From: B1Sed10-231 sp046483385
GTDB lineage: Bacteria > Planctomycetota > Brocadiia > SM23-32
Direction: 5' to 3'
Assembly (NCBI GenBank): GCA_046483385.1
Contig: JAWODG010000144.1
Coordinates: forward strand, 43,079-107,078
Length of the DNA: 64,000 nt
Positions 8,275 to 16,778 of the stretch are shown here, in pieces. The notes beneath the pieces were generated by a model. It saw nothing but the letters and a program-made list of their open reading frames with translations. It did not search any database and had not been told where the DNA came from. The number at the start of each line of letters is the position of its first letter. Positions within the stretch are counted from its first letter, which is position 1. The translations under genes were made by a program, and so were the position numbers.

Positions 8275-9963
8275 TCAGTCGTCGACGTCTTCCCCGAACT
8301 CCTCGGCATCACCGGAGCCCTCCAGCGCTTCGTCCGGTTTCGAGTGGCGCCACGTCCGGTAGCCGCCGGGCACGTTGGCCACGTCGAAGCCGTTCTGGTC
8401 GAGTATCCGACAGGCCAGGTAGGCCCGCAGTCCGACCGCGCACGCGACGGCGATCGGACCATCCTGAGGTATTTCGTCCAGCCGGTCGCGCAACTCGTCC
8501 AGAGGGATGTTGACTGCCCCGGGGATATGGCCCGCCTGGAACTCCCTCTCCGACCGCACGTCCAGCACCGTGTGCCGCCCGTCGAGTTCATCGGCGTGCA
8601 CGATGTCCAGGTCGCCGCGCAGGACGTTGGAGGCGACAAAACCGGCCATGTTGACCGGGTCCTTCGCCGAGCCGTAAGGGGGCGCGTAGGCCAGTTCCGC
8701 CTCCTCCAGATCGAAGACGCTCATGCGGGCCTGGATGGCCATGGCCAGCGCGTCGATGCGCTTGTCCACGCCCTCCCCACCCGTGATTTGCGCACCCAGA
8801 ACGCGCCCGTCAACCGGGGAGAAGAGCAACTTCCCAGACATCCGCTCGGCGCCCGGGTAGTAGCCGGCGTGACTGGCCGGATGGATGTAGATTTCCTCGC
8901 AGTCAATGTCCAGATCGTTCAGCGTCTTCTCGTTGGCGCCGGTCATGGCGACGGTCAGGCCGAAAACTTTGACGATGCCCGTGCCCTGCGTGCCCCGGAA
9001 GGTGCTCTGCCGCCCGCAAACGTTGTCCGCCGCGATGCGCCCCTGCCGATTGGCCGGGCCGGCGAGGGGCACGAGGGTGGGTTCTCCCGTAACGTAGTCC
9101 GTGACCTCTATCGCGTCCCCGACCGCGTAGATGTCGGGGTCGCTGGTGCGGAGGTACTCATCGACCAGTATGCCGCCGGTTGAGCCCAGTGCGAGGCCCG
9201 TTGCCTCGGCCAGTTCCGTATTCGGCCGCACCCCCACCGCAAGCACCGCGAAGTCGCACTCGAGTTCGGTTTCATCCTGCAGCAGAACGTGCAAACGACC
9301 ACCCTGTCTCTGCACCTCCGTTACGGCGTTGGACAGGTGCAGATCGACGTCGTGCCGCCGCAGTTCCGTGTGGACCGGCGCCGCCATCTCGGGGTCCAGC
9401 ACGGGCATCACCTGCGGCAGCATCTCGGCCACTGAGACCTCGAGGCCGCGGTCGGTCAGGTTCTCCGCCATCTCCAGCCCTATGTAGCCGCCGCCTATCA
9501 CCACGGCCCGGCCGTCGGAATGACGCCCGGCCGCAGCGTCAATCCTGTCCATGTCCTCGATGTTCCGCAGGACATAGACCTCATCGTCGTCCAGGCCGGG
9601 AATCGGGGGCCGGATGGGCACGGCGCCGGGGGCCAGGATGAGCCTGTGGTAGTTCTCGGAGTACTCCCGGCCGGACTCCAGGTCGCGCACGGTCACGGTG
9701 TGTCCGGCCCGGTCGATGCCGGTCACCTCGTGCCGCGTGCGGACATCCAGCCGGAACCGCTCACGCAGCCTCTCGGGCGTCTGCACCAGCAGTTCTGAGC
9801 GATCCGCGATGGTGCCGCCGATGAAGTACGGCAGGCCGCAGTTGGCGAAGGAGACGTGAGGGCCCTTCTCGAACACGATGATTTCGGCGGACTCGTCCAG
9901 ACGCCGGGCGCGCGTGGCGGCGGACATGCCGCCGGCCACCCCGCCCACGATCAACAGCTTCAT
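8275..9963 (-). CDS. CoA-disulfide reductase/NADH oxidase-type flavoprotein with C-terminal rhodanese domain
   Basis: From the ATG at 9963 the protein has 562 residues; a TTG three codons upstream is the only alternative. The N-terminus has an FAD dinucleotide motif (LLIVGGVAGGMSAATRARR) and the class-defining single redox cysteine in SFANCGLPYFIGG (about residue 42). A second GxGxxG (VVIGGGYIGLEMAENL) binds NAD(P)H. The last 100 residues form a rhodanese domain whose active loop reads CAVGLRAYLACRIL, the same arrangement as in CoADR-RHD enzymes that reduce CoA disulfide, polysulfide or CoA persulfide. It follows the thioredoxin-like gene by 15 bp, pointing to a shared thiol/sulfur redox role. 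Confidence 0.92.
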   Translation of the reverse strand: MKLLIVGGVAGGMSAATRARRLDESAEIIVFEKGPHVSFANCGLPYFIGGTIADRSELLVQTPERLRERFRLDVRTRHEVTGIDRAGHTVTVRDLESGREYSENYHRLILAPGAVPIRPPIPGLDDDEVYVLRNIEDMDRIDAAAGRHSDGRAVVIGGGYIGLEMAENLTDRGLEVSVAEMLPQVMPVLDPEMAAPVHTELRRHDVDLHLSNAVTEVQRQGGRLHVLLQDETELECDFAVLAVGVRPNTELAEATGLALGSTGGILVDEYLRTSDPDIYAVGDAIEVTDYVTGEPTLVPLAGPANRQGRIAADNVCGRQSTFRGTQGTGIVKVFGLTVAMTGANEKTLNDLDIDCEEIYIHPASHAGYYPGAERMSGKLLFSPVDGRVLGAQITGGEGVDKRIDALAMAIQARMSVFDLEEAELAYAPPYGSAKDPVNMAGFVASNVLRGDLDIVHADELDGRHTVLDVRSEREFQAGHIPGAVNIPLDELRDRLDEIPQDGPIAVACAVGLRAYLACRILDQNGFDVANVPGGYRTWRHSKPDEALEGSGDAEEFGEDVDD

Positions 9964-9978
9964 GGGTGGCAATCCCCG

Positions 9979-10521
9979 TCAGGTGCTCTCACTTGTCGGT
10001 TCGGCGGCCGTCTCTCCGTAACGCCGCACCACGTCGCGCAGGCGCTCCATGTCGGCCAGCCCGCTCAGGCTGTCCACGCGCCGTCCGTCCCGGTAAACGA
10101 CCGTCGTGGGCACGCCCTCTATCTCCTCCTCACGTGCGATATCCCGCAGTTCGCGCGCGTTGGCCACGGCAAAGGTCGCCTCATCGCCCATCTCCTCGGC
10201 CAGCCGTCCCAGGATGGGCATTTGCTTGTGGCAGTAGGTGCAGTTGTCGGTATAGAAGGTAACCAGGTTGAGCCCGGGCCCCGTCACTGCTGCCCGGTAG
10301 GACTCGGGCGACTCCAGCGCGGTCAGGTCCTGCTCCTGGATGGTGCCGCCCAGGGACTGCCCCTGGCTGGCGAAGAAGAGCCCCAGGAAAACGCCAAGGC
10401 CCGTTGCGATGTACGGATTGCACAGGATGGGGCACTGCCCGCCGACGGACTTGCCCGCCATGCCCACGGCGAGACCGATGCCGCCGCCGACCACTACCCC
10501 CGCGATTATGCGAAACATCAT
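9979..10521 (-). CDS. Membrane protein with DUF6132-like helices fused to a thioredoxin fold
   Basis: The ATG at 10521 (180 residues) is preferred because the membrane domain starts there (MMFRIIAGVVVGGGIGLAVG) and a GGGGGG tract lies just upstream. Two hydrophobic helices (about 4-22 and 38-51) flank a GGQCPILCNPYIAT motif like that of DUF6132 proteins. After a linker, a thioredoxin-like domain carries the redox pair C94-T-Y-C97 and the cis-proline region EGVPTTVVYRDG. The active cysteines would lie on one side of the membrane, beside the DUF6132 cysteines (C30, C34). It is the first gene of an operon with the CoA-disulfide reductase-type enzyme, so it may pass electrons between membrane and soluble thiols (inference). 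Confidence 0.8.
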   Translation of the reverse strand: MMFRIIAGVVVGGGIGLAVGMAGKSVGGQCPILCNPYIATGLGVFLGLFFASQGQSLGGTIQEQDLTALESPESYRAAVTGPGLNLVTFYTDNCTYCHKQMPILGRLAEEMGDEATFAVANARELRDIAREEEIEGVPTTVVYRDGRRVDSLSGLADMERLRDVVRRYGETAAEPTSEST

Positions 10522-10617
10522 GGTAATCCCCCCCGAGTGAACTTCGTTGGTTGGTGGGCGAAGAACCATCATTATCCGGGAAGGCGCGGAAACTTTCCAG
10601 CGGGGCGGGGTACGGGG

Positions 10618-10900
10618 CAGGGTCATTCAATTGTCCCGCGTACACAACCGGGGCCACGTCTTTCGGCAAGTGGACGTCTACCGGGGGAACCCGCGGGGGC
10701 ATTCGCCGTACGGCGAACCCGCGTGGCCGGCAGGGATGCCGGCGCTACAAAAGCCGCACGGTCATGGGTATCCGGTGCAGCGCCACCTTCTGACCTTCGC
10801 CCTGAGGCGAAGGCTGGCCACCCGCGGGCATCCTTGCCCGCGGGACTTGCCTTCTGCGCAATGCAGCAGTCAACCGTAAACAGACAATTGAATGACCCTG
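10618..10900. mobile_element. MITE-like element A, copy 2 (283 bp) with 10-bp target duplication
   Basis: Perfect 18-bp terminal inverted repeats CAGGGTCATTCAATTGTC bound the element. On both sides sits the direct repeat GGGTACGGGG (10608-10617 and 10901-10910), a clear target duplication that abuts the kinase stop codon. The outer parts equal copy 1 at 5534-5669; the middle holds a separate 147-bp GC-rich hairpin module. There is no coding capacity, so a transposase elsewhere in the genome would be required. Confidence 0.88.
10697..10843. repeat. GC-rich hairpin module nested inside MITE-like element A
   Basis: This is the segment missing from copy 1. It is a string of hairpins: ATTCGCC-GTAC-GGCGAA, GCCGGCAGGGATGCCGGC, CTTCGCCCTGAGGCGAAG and CCCGCGGGCATCCTTGCCCGCGGG. 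Related sequence occurs at 33281-33370 and 36467-36613, outside any MITE, so the module is an independent repeat that entered or was captured by the element. Confidence 0.7.
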
Positions 10901-10910
10901 GGGTACGGGG

Positions 10911-11891
10911 TCAGCGGGCAAGGAGCAGGTAGAGCGCCACGGCAATCAGGAGCGCGCCGGGCACGGAGACCCGGGGATGGTGCCAGAGCCAACTGAGCGC
11001 GTGCAGACCCCGGGAGGCGCCGTTCCGCCCCAGCAGGCTGTCTTTGTCGAACGCCCGGGCGGCGACGGGTTCACCGGCGCGCAGGGCCTCCAGGTCGCCG
11101 AGCAGCTCCTCGTAGGACTGGTAGCGGTCATCGGGGTCCTGCGCCATCATTTTGCGCATGACGTCGCAGACTTCCGCCGGCAGGTCGGGCACGTAGCGAT
11201 GGGGCGAGGGCAGTTCGGAACTGACGTGTTTGACCATCACCTCGTAGGCGCTCCGGCCCGTGTAGGGCGCCTTGCCGCAGATCATGTGGAACAGGGTAGC
11301 GCCGAGCGAGTAGATGTCGCTGCGGAAATCGACCGTCTCGGAGTTATTGACCTGCTCGGGGCTCATGTAATCCGGCGTGCCCAGACTGGTGTCGCTGGGC
11401 ATGGGCTCCATGCTGCCTTCCTCCTTGGCGAGCCCCAGGTCCGCGATACGGGCGGAGCCGTCCCCGTTCATCAGAATGTTTTCGGGCTTTATGTCGCGAT
11501 GGATGATGCCCTGCCGGTTGGCGGCGGCCAGCCCGTGTGCCACCTGTATCGCCACGTCGACGGCTTCGGGCCAGGGGATGCGGCGACGACGCGATATCTT
11601 GGCCCGGCAGCTCTCCCCGTCAACGTATTCCATGGCCAGGTAATAGTGCCCGTTCTCCTGCCCGAAGTCCTTCACGCGCACTATGTTGGGATGGTCAAGC
11701 TGCTCGGCGAGACGGGCCTCGTTGACGAAACGGCGAGTGTACTCGCCATTGGTGGCAATAGAAGCGGGAAGGACTTTCACGGCCGCCCTCTCACCGGTCT
11801 CCTCGTCCTCGGCCAGGTAGACGGCCCCCATCACACCGTGACCGATCAATTCCTCCAACCGGTAACTGCCAAATCGTTTAGCGCCAGCCAT
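10911..11891 (-). CDS. Membrane-anchored Ser/Thr protein kinase (PknB-like)
   Basis: This 326-residue protein contains a complete Hanks-type kinase domain (about 8-272): Gly-rich loop IGHGVMGAVYLA, the lysine in AAVKVLP, the catalytic loop HRDIKPEN, and IADLGLAK in place of the usual DFG (DLG is a frequent bacterial variant). GTPDYMSPEQV and DIYSLGATLFHM complete it. A C-terminal membrane helix (about 306-324, SVPGALLIAVALYLLLA) anchors it, with no extracellular sensor domain, so input must come from partner proteins. All catalytic residues are present, in contrast to the pseudokinase at 54551. It is monocistronic; MITE-like element A lies immediately beyond its stop codon. Confidence 0.93.
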   Translation of the reverse strand: MAGAKRFGSYRLEELIGHGVMGAVYLAEDEETGERAAVKVLPASIATNGEYTRRFVNEARLAEQLDHPNIVRVKDFGQENGHYYLAMEYVDGESCRAKISRRRRIPWPEAVDVAIQVAHGLAAANRQGIIHRDIKPENILMNGDGSARIADLGLAKEEGSMEPMPSDTSLGTPDYMSPEQVNNSETVDFRSDIYSLGATLFHMICGKAPYTGRSAYEVMVKHVSSELPSPHRYVPDLPAEVCDVMRKMMAQDPDDRYQSYEELLGDLEALRAGEPVAARAFDKDSLLGRNGASRGLHALSWLWHHPRVSVPGALLIAVALYLLLAR

Positions 11892-12179
11892 CCTGTGGTG
11901 TTCCTTGTGGCCGGGGAATGAGGCACAAACACGGCCCAGTCTCCCCGCGTCGGCGAATGCTCACGTAAGATGAGGGCTGCTGCGCCCGCGGTCGCAAACT
12001 GCCACACCATGCGAAGCGCAACTGCCGTTCCGACTCCTCATCCACGCGGCTGACGGGCAGGACGTCAAGCTACCGGGTGGCCAAGCATCGCGATTCGATG
12101 ATATATGAGAGCGATGGTCTGCGCCCTTTGTGTCCCGCACCGCTTCACCGGCGCGCCACAACTTGAGTCACTCTATCTA

Positions 12180-12339
12180 AGCTCTGTCTGAAAAACCGGG
12201 CCTGGATTCGAGCGGCTGCATCGACGTCCGGCTGCGTCCGCCTGCATCGACATGTCACAGAGACATGCCTGCTTCGGCGTCCTTGCCGGCCGCCGATTCG
12301 CTCACTCTCGGTCCGACGGCCGATTTCTCAGACAGAGCC
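12180..12339. mobile_element. MITE-like element B, copy 1 (160 bp, TA target)
   Basis: The ends are AGCTCTGTCTGA and, inverted, GGCTCTGTCTGA, with TA on each side (12178-12179 and 12340-12341). A second copy of exactly the same length lies inverted at 23544-23703, with about 90-95% identity by eye. TA duplication and short inverted ends resemble MITEs moved by IS630/Tc1-type transposases. It sits in a 591-bp gap (11892-12482) in which I see no gene; the rest of that gap shows nothing recognisable. Confidence 0.8.
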
Positions 12340-12482
12340 TAACCCCGATTATAGCGCTCACCGCGCCCCAGTCAACGGCAAAGGCGATACGGACACAAAG
12401 CAAACATTCCCGGTTGACGCGCCCCTCTCCCCCTTGTACTCTCGCACGGCACAAAAGCGATACCGCAGCCGAGAGAAGACCT

Positions 12483-14033
12483 ATGAACCAGATCGATCGA
12501 TGGCATGTCTACGAAGCCCCACTGGAAGCGCAAAGCGCGCACGATGAACCCCTCTGGGACGTGGACCCCGTCGTGACCTTCCGCTCCCCCGACGGGACCG
12601 AGCATGCGGTCGACGCCTTCTGGGACGGTGGCCGCACGTGGCGCGTCCGCTTCTGCCCGGACCGGCCCGGGCGCTGGACGTGGCAGGCGGCCTGCCCCGG
12701 GGACCCCGGCATTCACGGCGCACGGGGCGAGTTCGAATGCGTCGAGGGCGGCGACGAGAACCCGCTCTACAGGCGCGGCCCGGTCCGCCTGTCGCATGAC
12801 GGACGTCACTTCGTCACCGAAGACGGCGATCCTTTCTTCTGGCTGGCCGACACCGCCTGGAACGGGGCCATACGCTCCACGCAGGAGGGCTGGGAGCGCT
12901 ATCTCGAGCGCCGCCGGGAGCAGGGCTTCACCGTCATCCAGTTCGTCACAACCCAGTGGCGCGCCGCCGAGTCCGACCCCGACGGGCGGACGGCCTATAT
13001 CCAGAACGACCGGCTGGCCGTCAACCCGGCGTGGTTCCAGCGGATGGACGCCCGCGTGGACGCCGTGAACGCCCACGGCCTCGTGGCGGCCCCGGTGGTG
13101 CTCTGGGCCTGCACGGAGACCGATCCCGGCCGGGAGCTGGGCCTGCGCAACGCGGTCAGGCTGGCCCTCTACATCGTCGCCCGCTGGGGCGCCCATCAGG
13201 TGATGTGGATTCTGGCCGGCGACGGCGGCTACCTGGAGGAAACCAGAGACCGCTGGCTGGCCATCGGTCGGGCCGTTTTCGGGCAACGGCACGACCGCCT
13301 GGTGACCCTCCATCACGGCGGGCAGCTATGGATCGCCGACGAGATCCGAAAGGAGCCATGGTTCGACTTCATCGGCTACCAGAGCGGACACGGCGATTCG
13401 GAGAAACACCTGCGCTGGCTCATCGAAGGCCCCCCGACGAAGGCATGGCGGGAAGAACCGGTCTGCCCCATACTGAACATGGAACCCAACTACGAGGCGC
13501 ATCCGTCCTATCACAGCGGGCAGAAATTCACGCCCGCGTTGGTGCGCCGCGCCGCCTACTGGAGCCTGATGCTCACCCCCACGGCGGGCGTCACGTACGG
13601 CCACAACCACATCTGGCCGTGGGCCACAGAACCCGAACTGCCCAAGGGCCATGAGGGACTCGGCACCGTGCAGCCCTGGCACACCGCCGTGGACGCCCCG
13701 GGAGCCCTGAGCATGAGCACACTGCGGACGTTCTTCGAGTCCCTCCCGTGGTGGAAGCTGCGGCCCGCGCAAAGCCTGCTGGCCGAACAGCCCGGCACGG
13801 ACGACCCGACTCGCTTTGTATCCGTGGCCGCCACGGAGGACCGCGCAGTGTCCATCGCCTACACGCCCGCAGGCGAGAGCATCAGGCTGCGCACGGAGGA
13901 ACTGGAGGGGGCAACGGTGGAATGGTTCGACCCGCGCACCGGCGACCGCAGCGAAGCGGCTGCCCCCGCCGGCGACGTGACGGAGTTCAGGCCCCCGGCC
14001 GAGGGAGACTGGGTGCTGGTGGTGCACCGCTGA
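12483..14033 (+). CDS. DUF5060/DUF4038 glycoside hydrolase-like protein (apiosidase-like, GH140 type)
   Basis: The ATG at 12483 (516 residues) is chosen because family similarity begins there; the frame is open much further upstream but that part lies inside MITE B and is not coding. An N-terminal beta-sandwich (about 1-95, with WDGGRTWRVRFCPDRPGRWTW) matches DUF5060. The TIM barrel of the DUF4038 type has the hallmark PFFWLADTAWNGA and continues to CPILNMEPNYEAH, whose Glu is a plausible catalytic residue. A C-terminal all-beta domain ends in EGDWVLVVHR. Homologues include the GH140 apiosidases that remove side chains from rhamnogalacturonan II. No signal peptide is visible, so it probably acts on imported oligosaccharides in the cytoplasm. 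Confidence 0.82.
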   Translation: MNQIDRWHVYEAPLEAQSAHDEPLWDVDPVVTFRSPDGTEHAVDAFWDGGRTWRVRFCPDRPGRWTWQAACPGDPGIHGARGEFECVEGGDENPLYRRGPVRLSHDGRHFVTEDGDPFFWLADTAWNGAIRSTQEGWERYLERRREQGFTVIQFVTTQWRAAESDPDGRTAYIQNDRLAVNPAWFQRMDARVDAVNAHGLVAAPVVLWACTETDPGRELGLRNAVRLALYIVARWGAHQVMWILAGDGGYLEETRDRWLAIGRAVFGQRHDRLVTLHHGGQLWIADEIRKEPWFDFIGYQSGHGDSEKHLRWLIEGPPTKAWREEPVCPILNMEPNYEAHPSYHSGQKFTPALVRRAAYWSLMLTPTAGVTYGHNHIWPWATEPELPKGHEGLGTVQPWHTAVDAPGALSMSTLRTFFESLPWWKLRPAQSLLAEQPGTDDPTRFVSVAATEDRAVSIAYTPAGESIRLRTEELEGATVEWFDPRTGDRSEAAAPAGDVTEFRPPAEGDWVLVVHR

Positions 14034-14633
14034 GCTGCTGGCGGCACGGACGGTTCATCTGTTCGCGATATGCGCACGAACACGGGAGCCAGTTCCCGGG
14101 GCTGCGCCGCGGGCTGGTATGTGGCGGACGTATCGTCCGGCGGACGTTCCGTGTGGCGGACGTTCCCTCCGTGGGACGTATCGTCCGTGGGACGTGCTGC
14201 CCGGCGGCGTGGCAGGAACGGCGGTGAAGCACGGACCAGAAGCTCCGCACAAGCCTGAGCAGCACAGGGAGAGCGCGCGAGTCCGAACGAAGGACAACCA
14301 CACGCACTCCGGACCGTGGGCAATGCTCGGGCGGGTGACACGGGGTCGAAGATGCGCCGGCCAGCAGCGGACCTGGCCTGAGCATGAAATGGACCGGCGC
14401 CATATCCCCTGACTCCGCCCGCTCCGGGCATCCAGCACAACAGCAGCAGTCGATGGGCCAAACGGCGAGCAAGAGCACGAAGGCAGGCGAAAACAGCCCG
14501 CCGCACGGCGGGCGGCAGGTGTCAGCCCCGGACGTGAGTCCGGGGGAAGCCCGCAAAGATACAATTGAGTCCGCCGTATGGCGGACGGCACATCCCGGAG
14601 GCACAAAATGGCGGACACGAAGGAGAAGAGCCA
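14034..14633. other. 600-bp intergenic gap with short repeats, no gene seen
   Basis: No convincing coding frame is present. The gap holds a tandem GGACG/CGTCC array (14121-14203) and a short member of the GAGCAAGAGCACGAAGG purine-rich family at 14461-14482. It also holds the hairpins CCGCCGCACGGCGGGCGG near 14500 and CCCCGGACGTGAGTCCGGGG near 14530. Confidence 0.6.
14121..14203. repeat. Tandem array of about five GGACGT-centred units
   Basis: Units of 13-19 bp built on GTGG(C/G)GGACGTATCGTCC follow one another: full unit, shortened unit, GGACGTTCCCTCC unit, GTGGGACGTATCGTCC, and GTGGGACGTGCTGCCC. Each full unit is itself a palindrome around GGACG/CGTCC. Purpose unknown; an array of protein binding sites or a slippage product are both possible. 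Confidence 0.6.
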
Positions 14634-15203
14634 ATGAACCCCGCAATCTTGATCGGCGACTCCATCCGCATCGGCTACGCCCCGTTCGTGCGGGACGGCC
14701 TGGCGGAGGAGATAGAGGTGTGGGCGCCCGAGGAGAACGGGGGCGACAGCCGGAACGTGCTGGCCCACGTGGAAGAATGGGTGCTCAACCGCGATCCCGT
14801 GCTGGTGCACCTGAACTCCGGGTTGCACGACATCAAGCGCCTGCCCGAGGCCGACGGACCCGTCGTGCCGCTGGAGGAGTACAGGGGCAACGTCTCCCGG
14901 ATTCTCAAGCGAGCCCTGGAGTCCACAAACGCCGTCATCTGGGCCCTGACAACGCCCGTCAACGAGGAATGGCACCACGAAAACAAACCATTCGACCGGC
15001 GGGAGGCCGACGTGGCGGCCTACAGCCGGGCCGCCGCCGAGGTCTGCGCCGGGCTGGGCGTGCCGGTCAACGACTTGCACACGGTGATCATGAAGCACGG
15101 CCGCGACGAACTCCTGCTGCCGGACGGGGTACACTTCACCGACGAGGGGTACCGCCTGCTGGGAGAGACCGTCGCCCGGGAGATAGTGAGGCATCTGCGC
15201 TGA
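14634..15203 (+). CDS. SGNH/GDSL-family hydrolase
   Basis: The ATG at 14634 (189 residues) has a good site (AAGGAG, 8 nt upstream). Block I reads AILIGDSIRIGY with the nucleophile serine in GDS. Block V reads LLLPDGVHFTDEGYRLLG with the Asp-x-x-His pair. The middle contains LVHLNSGLHDIKRL, where the block III Asn and Gly appear as NSGLHD. Such enzymes are esterases or acetylesterases acting on acylated sugars or lipids. There is no signal peptide, so it is cytoplasmic. It lies between two glycan-processing genes, consistent with de-esterification of imported sugars. Confidence 0.85.
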   Translation: MNPAILIGDSIRIGYAPFVRDGLAEEIEVWAPEENGGDSRNVLAHVEEWVLNRDPVLVHLNSGLHDIKRLPEADGPVVPLEEYRGNVSRILKRALESTNAVIWALTTPVNEEWHHENKPFDRREADVAAYSRAAAEVCAGLGVPVNDLHTVIMKHGRDELLLPDGVHFTDEGYRLLGETVAREIVRHLR

Positions 15204-15225
15204 GCCTCACGCCCGGCGGCCCCAA

Positions 15226-16560
15226 TCAGCGCCCGGCTTCGATCTCGAGGCTGTCGAACTGCGGCAGGTGCTCGGCGTTCACCTCGAACATCTCGGCCGT
15301 CATCTCCCTTATCTCGTCCAGAGACAGCACCGCGGCCGTCAGCGGGTCGTAGGCGATGGCCTGAAAAGCCAGCGTGGGATCGCCGGTCAGCGCCGCCTCC
15401 ACAGCCATCTCCTCGGAAGCGATGGTGACCTGGTTCAGGGCCGCGCACTGGGGCGGCAGCGGGCCGACGTGGATGGTGTTGAAACCGCGCCGGTTGGCCA
15501 CCACCGGCACCTCCACGCAGGCGCCCTCAGGCAGGTTCGGCACGATACCCGTGTTCGGCACGTTGCCGTTGAACTCGAAGGGGTCGCCGCCCATGAAAGC
15601 GTTGATAATCGAGGCGGCGTACTCGTGGCCGCGTTCGAGGCGTATCTCTTCCTTCTGCAGCCACTCCTCGGCGCGCTCTTTCCAGGCGTCGCCCTGCTTC
15701 TCCGGCCGCAGCACCAGCCCGTAATAGCCCGGGTTCCAGCCCGTGCCGGGATGACAGTATCTCTCGATGAGCTCGGGCCGCTTGCGGAACCACCAGTTGT
15801 ACTCGCTGTTATGGCCGCTGGACTCGGTCACGTAGTAACCCAGGTGGAGGAACATCTCGTTGCGGACTATCTCCTCCATGTACACCTCGTCCCGCGTCTT
15901 GACCGCCTCGCGGATGAGGGGATAGGCGTCCACGCCGTTCCAGCGGAAATCGACGTACCACGCCTGGTGATTGACTCCCGCGCAGACGTAGGTGACCTCC
16001 TCCATGGGCGCGTCGATCCAGCCGGCCAGCATGCGCGCGGTGCCCTGCACGCTGTGGCACAGGCCCGTCACGCGCACGTCCGTCTCCCGCTGCATAGCCC
16101 GGCAGAGCATGGCCATGGGGTTGGTGTAGTTCAGGAGGATGGCATCCGGGCAGTGCCGTTCGATGTCGCGGCAGATGTCCAGCATGACGGGGATGGTGCG
16201 CAGCGCCCGGAAGATGCCCGCGGGCCCCCGGGTGTCGCCGACGCAGATGTTGACGCCGTACTTCTTGGGGATCTCCAGGTCGTGCCGATAGACCTCGTAG
16301 CCGCCGGCCAGGATCGTGCAAAGGACCGCGTCGGCGCCCTTCAGCGCTTCGGCCCGGTCCATCGTGGCCTCGACCTTTGCCGGGTACCCGCCCTGGTCGA
16401 TGATCTTCTGGACAGCCCGGCGGGCGAAGTCCAGCCGCTCCTCGTCGATATCCATCAAGACGAGGGTCGTGTCCTCCAGCAGGGGGAAGGTCAGGATGTC
16501 GCGGACCAGATTGCGGGTAAAAGTGAGACTGCCGGCCCCGATGAAAGTAATGCGCGCCAT
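15226..16560 (-). CDS. GH4-family glycosidase, alpha-galactosidase (MelA) type
   Basis: This 444-residue protein begins with an NAD-binding motif (ARITFIGAGSLTFTRNLVRDI). It carries the GH4 hallmarks: GDTRGPAGIFRALRTIP, the NYTNPMAML loop, and CHSVQGTARML, whose Cys with the His of VNHQAW binds Mn2+. GH4 enzymes cleave glycosides by oxidation at C3 and elimination, using NAD+ and a divalent metal under reducing conditions. CHSVQ is characteristic of the alpha-galactosidase/alpha-galacturonidase branch, so alpha-galactoside or uronide substrates are likely. Length fits E. coli MelA (about 450). It is convergent with the SGNH hydrolase gene, 22 bp away. The exact sugar is uncertain. Confidence 0.87.
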   Translation of the reverse strand: MARITFIGAGSLTFTRNLVRDILTFPLLEDTTLVLMDIDEERLDFARRAVQKIIDQGGYPAKVEATMDRAEALKGADAVLCTILAGGYEVYRHDLEIPKKYGVNICVGDTRGPAGIFRALRTIPVMLDICRDIERHCPDAILLNYTNPMAMLCRAMQRETDVRVTGLCHSVQGTARMLAGWIDAPMEEVTYVCAGVNHQAWYVDFRWNGVDAYPLIREAVKTRDEVYMEEIVRNEMFLHLGYYVTESSGHNSEYNWWFRKRPELIERYCHPGTGWNPGYYGLVLRPEKQGDAWKERAEEWLQKEEIRLERGHEYAASIINAFMGGDPFEFNGNVPNTGIVPNLPEGACVEVPVVANRRGFNTIHVGPLPPQCAALNQVTIASEEMAVEAALTGDPTLAFQAIAYDPLTAAVLSLDEIREMTAEMFEVNAEHLPQFDSLEIEAGR

Positions 16561-16778
16561 GGGCTACCTCTCTGGGATGGGGTACTATGAACGAGCGGCC
16601 CGCCACCATACCATCGCAGGAGGAGACTGTCCAGCGGGGCTCGGTGGTCAGCCGGACCGCGCACGCCGGGCCGGAGGCCACCGCGGAGGACAGTTGCAAT
16701 GCCTGAGGTGGGGATGCGACGCGGGCTCCGCGCGTGGAAACGCCGGGCGAGCGGCAATTGCCGGAGGGGTTGTTGCCG

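Noticed and set aside
12252..12482. N-terminal extension of the apiosidase-like gene upstream of 12483
   Set aside because: The extension reads through MITE-like element B and the same peptide appears from the inverted copy at 23631; it is repeat sequence, not protein.
14121..14203. CRISPR array
   Set aside because: Units are contiguous without unique spacers and no cas genes are in the window.
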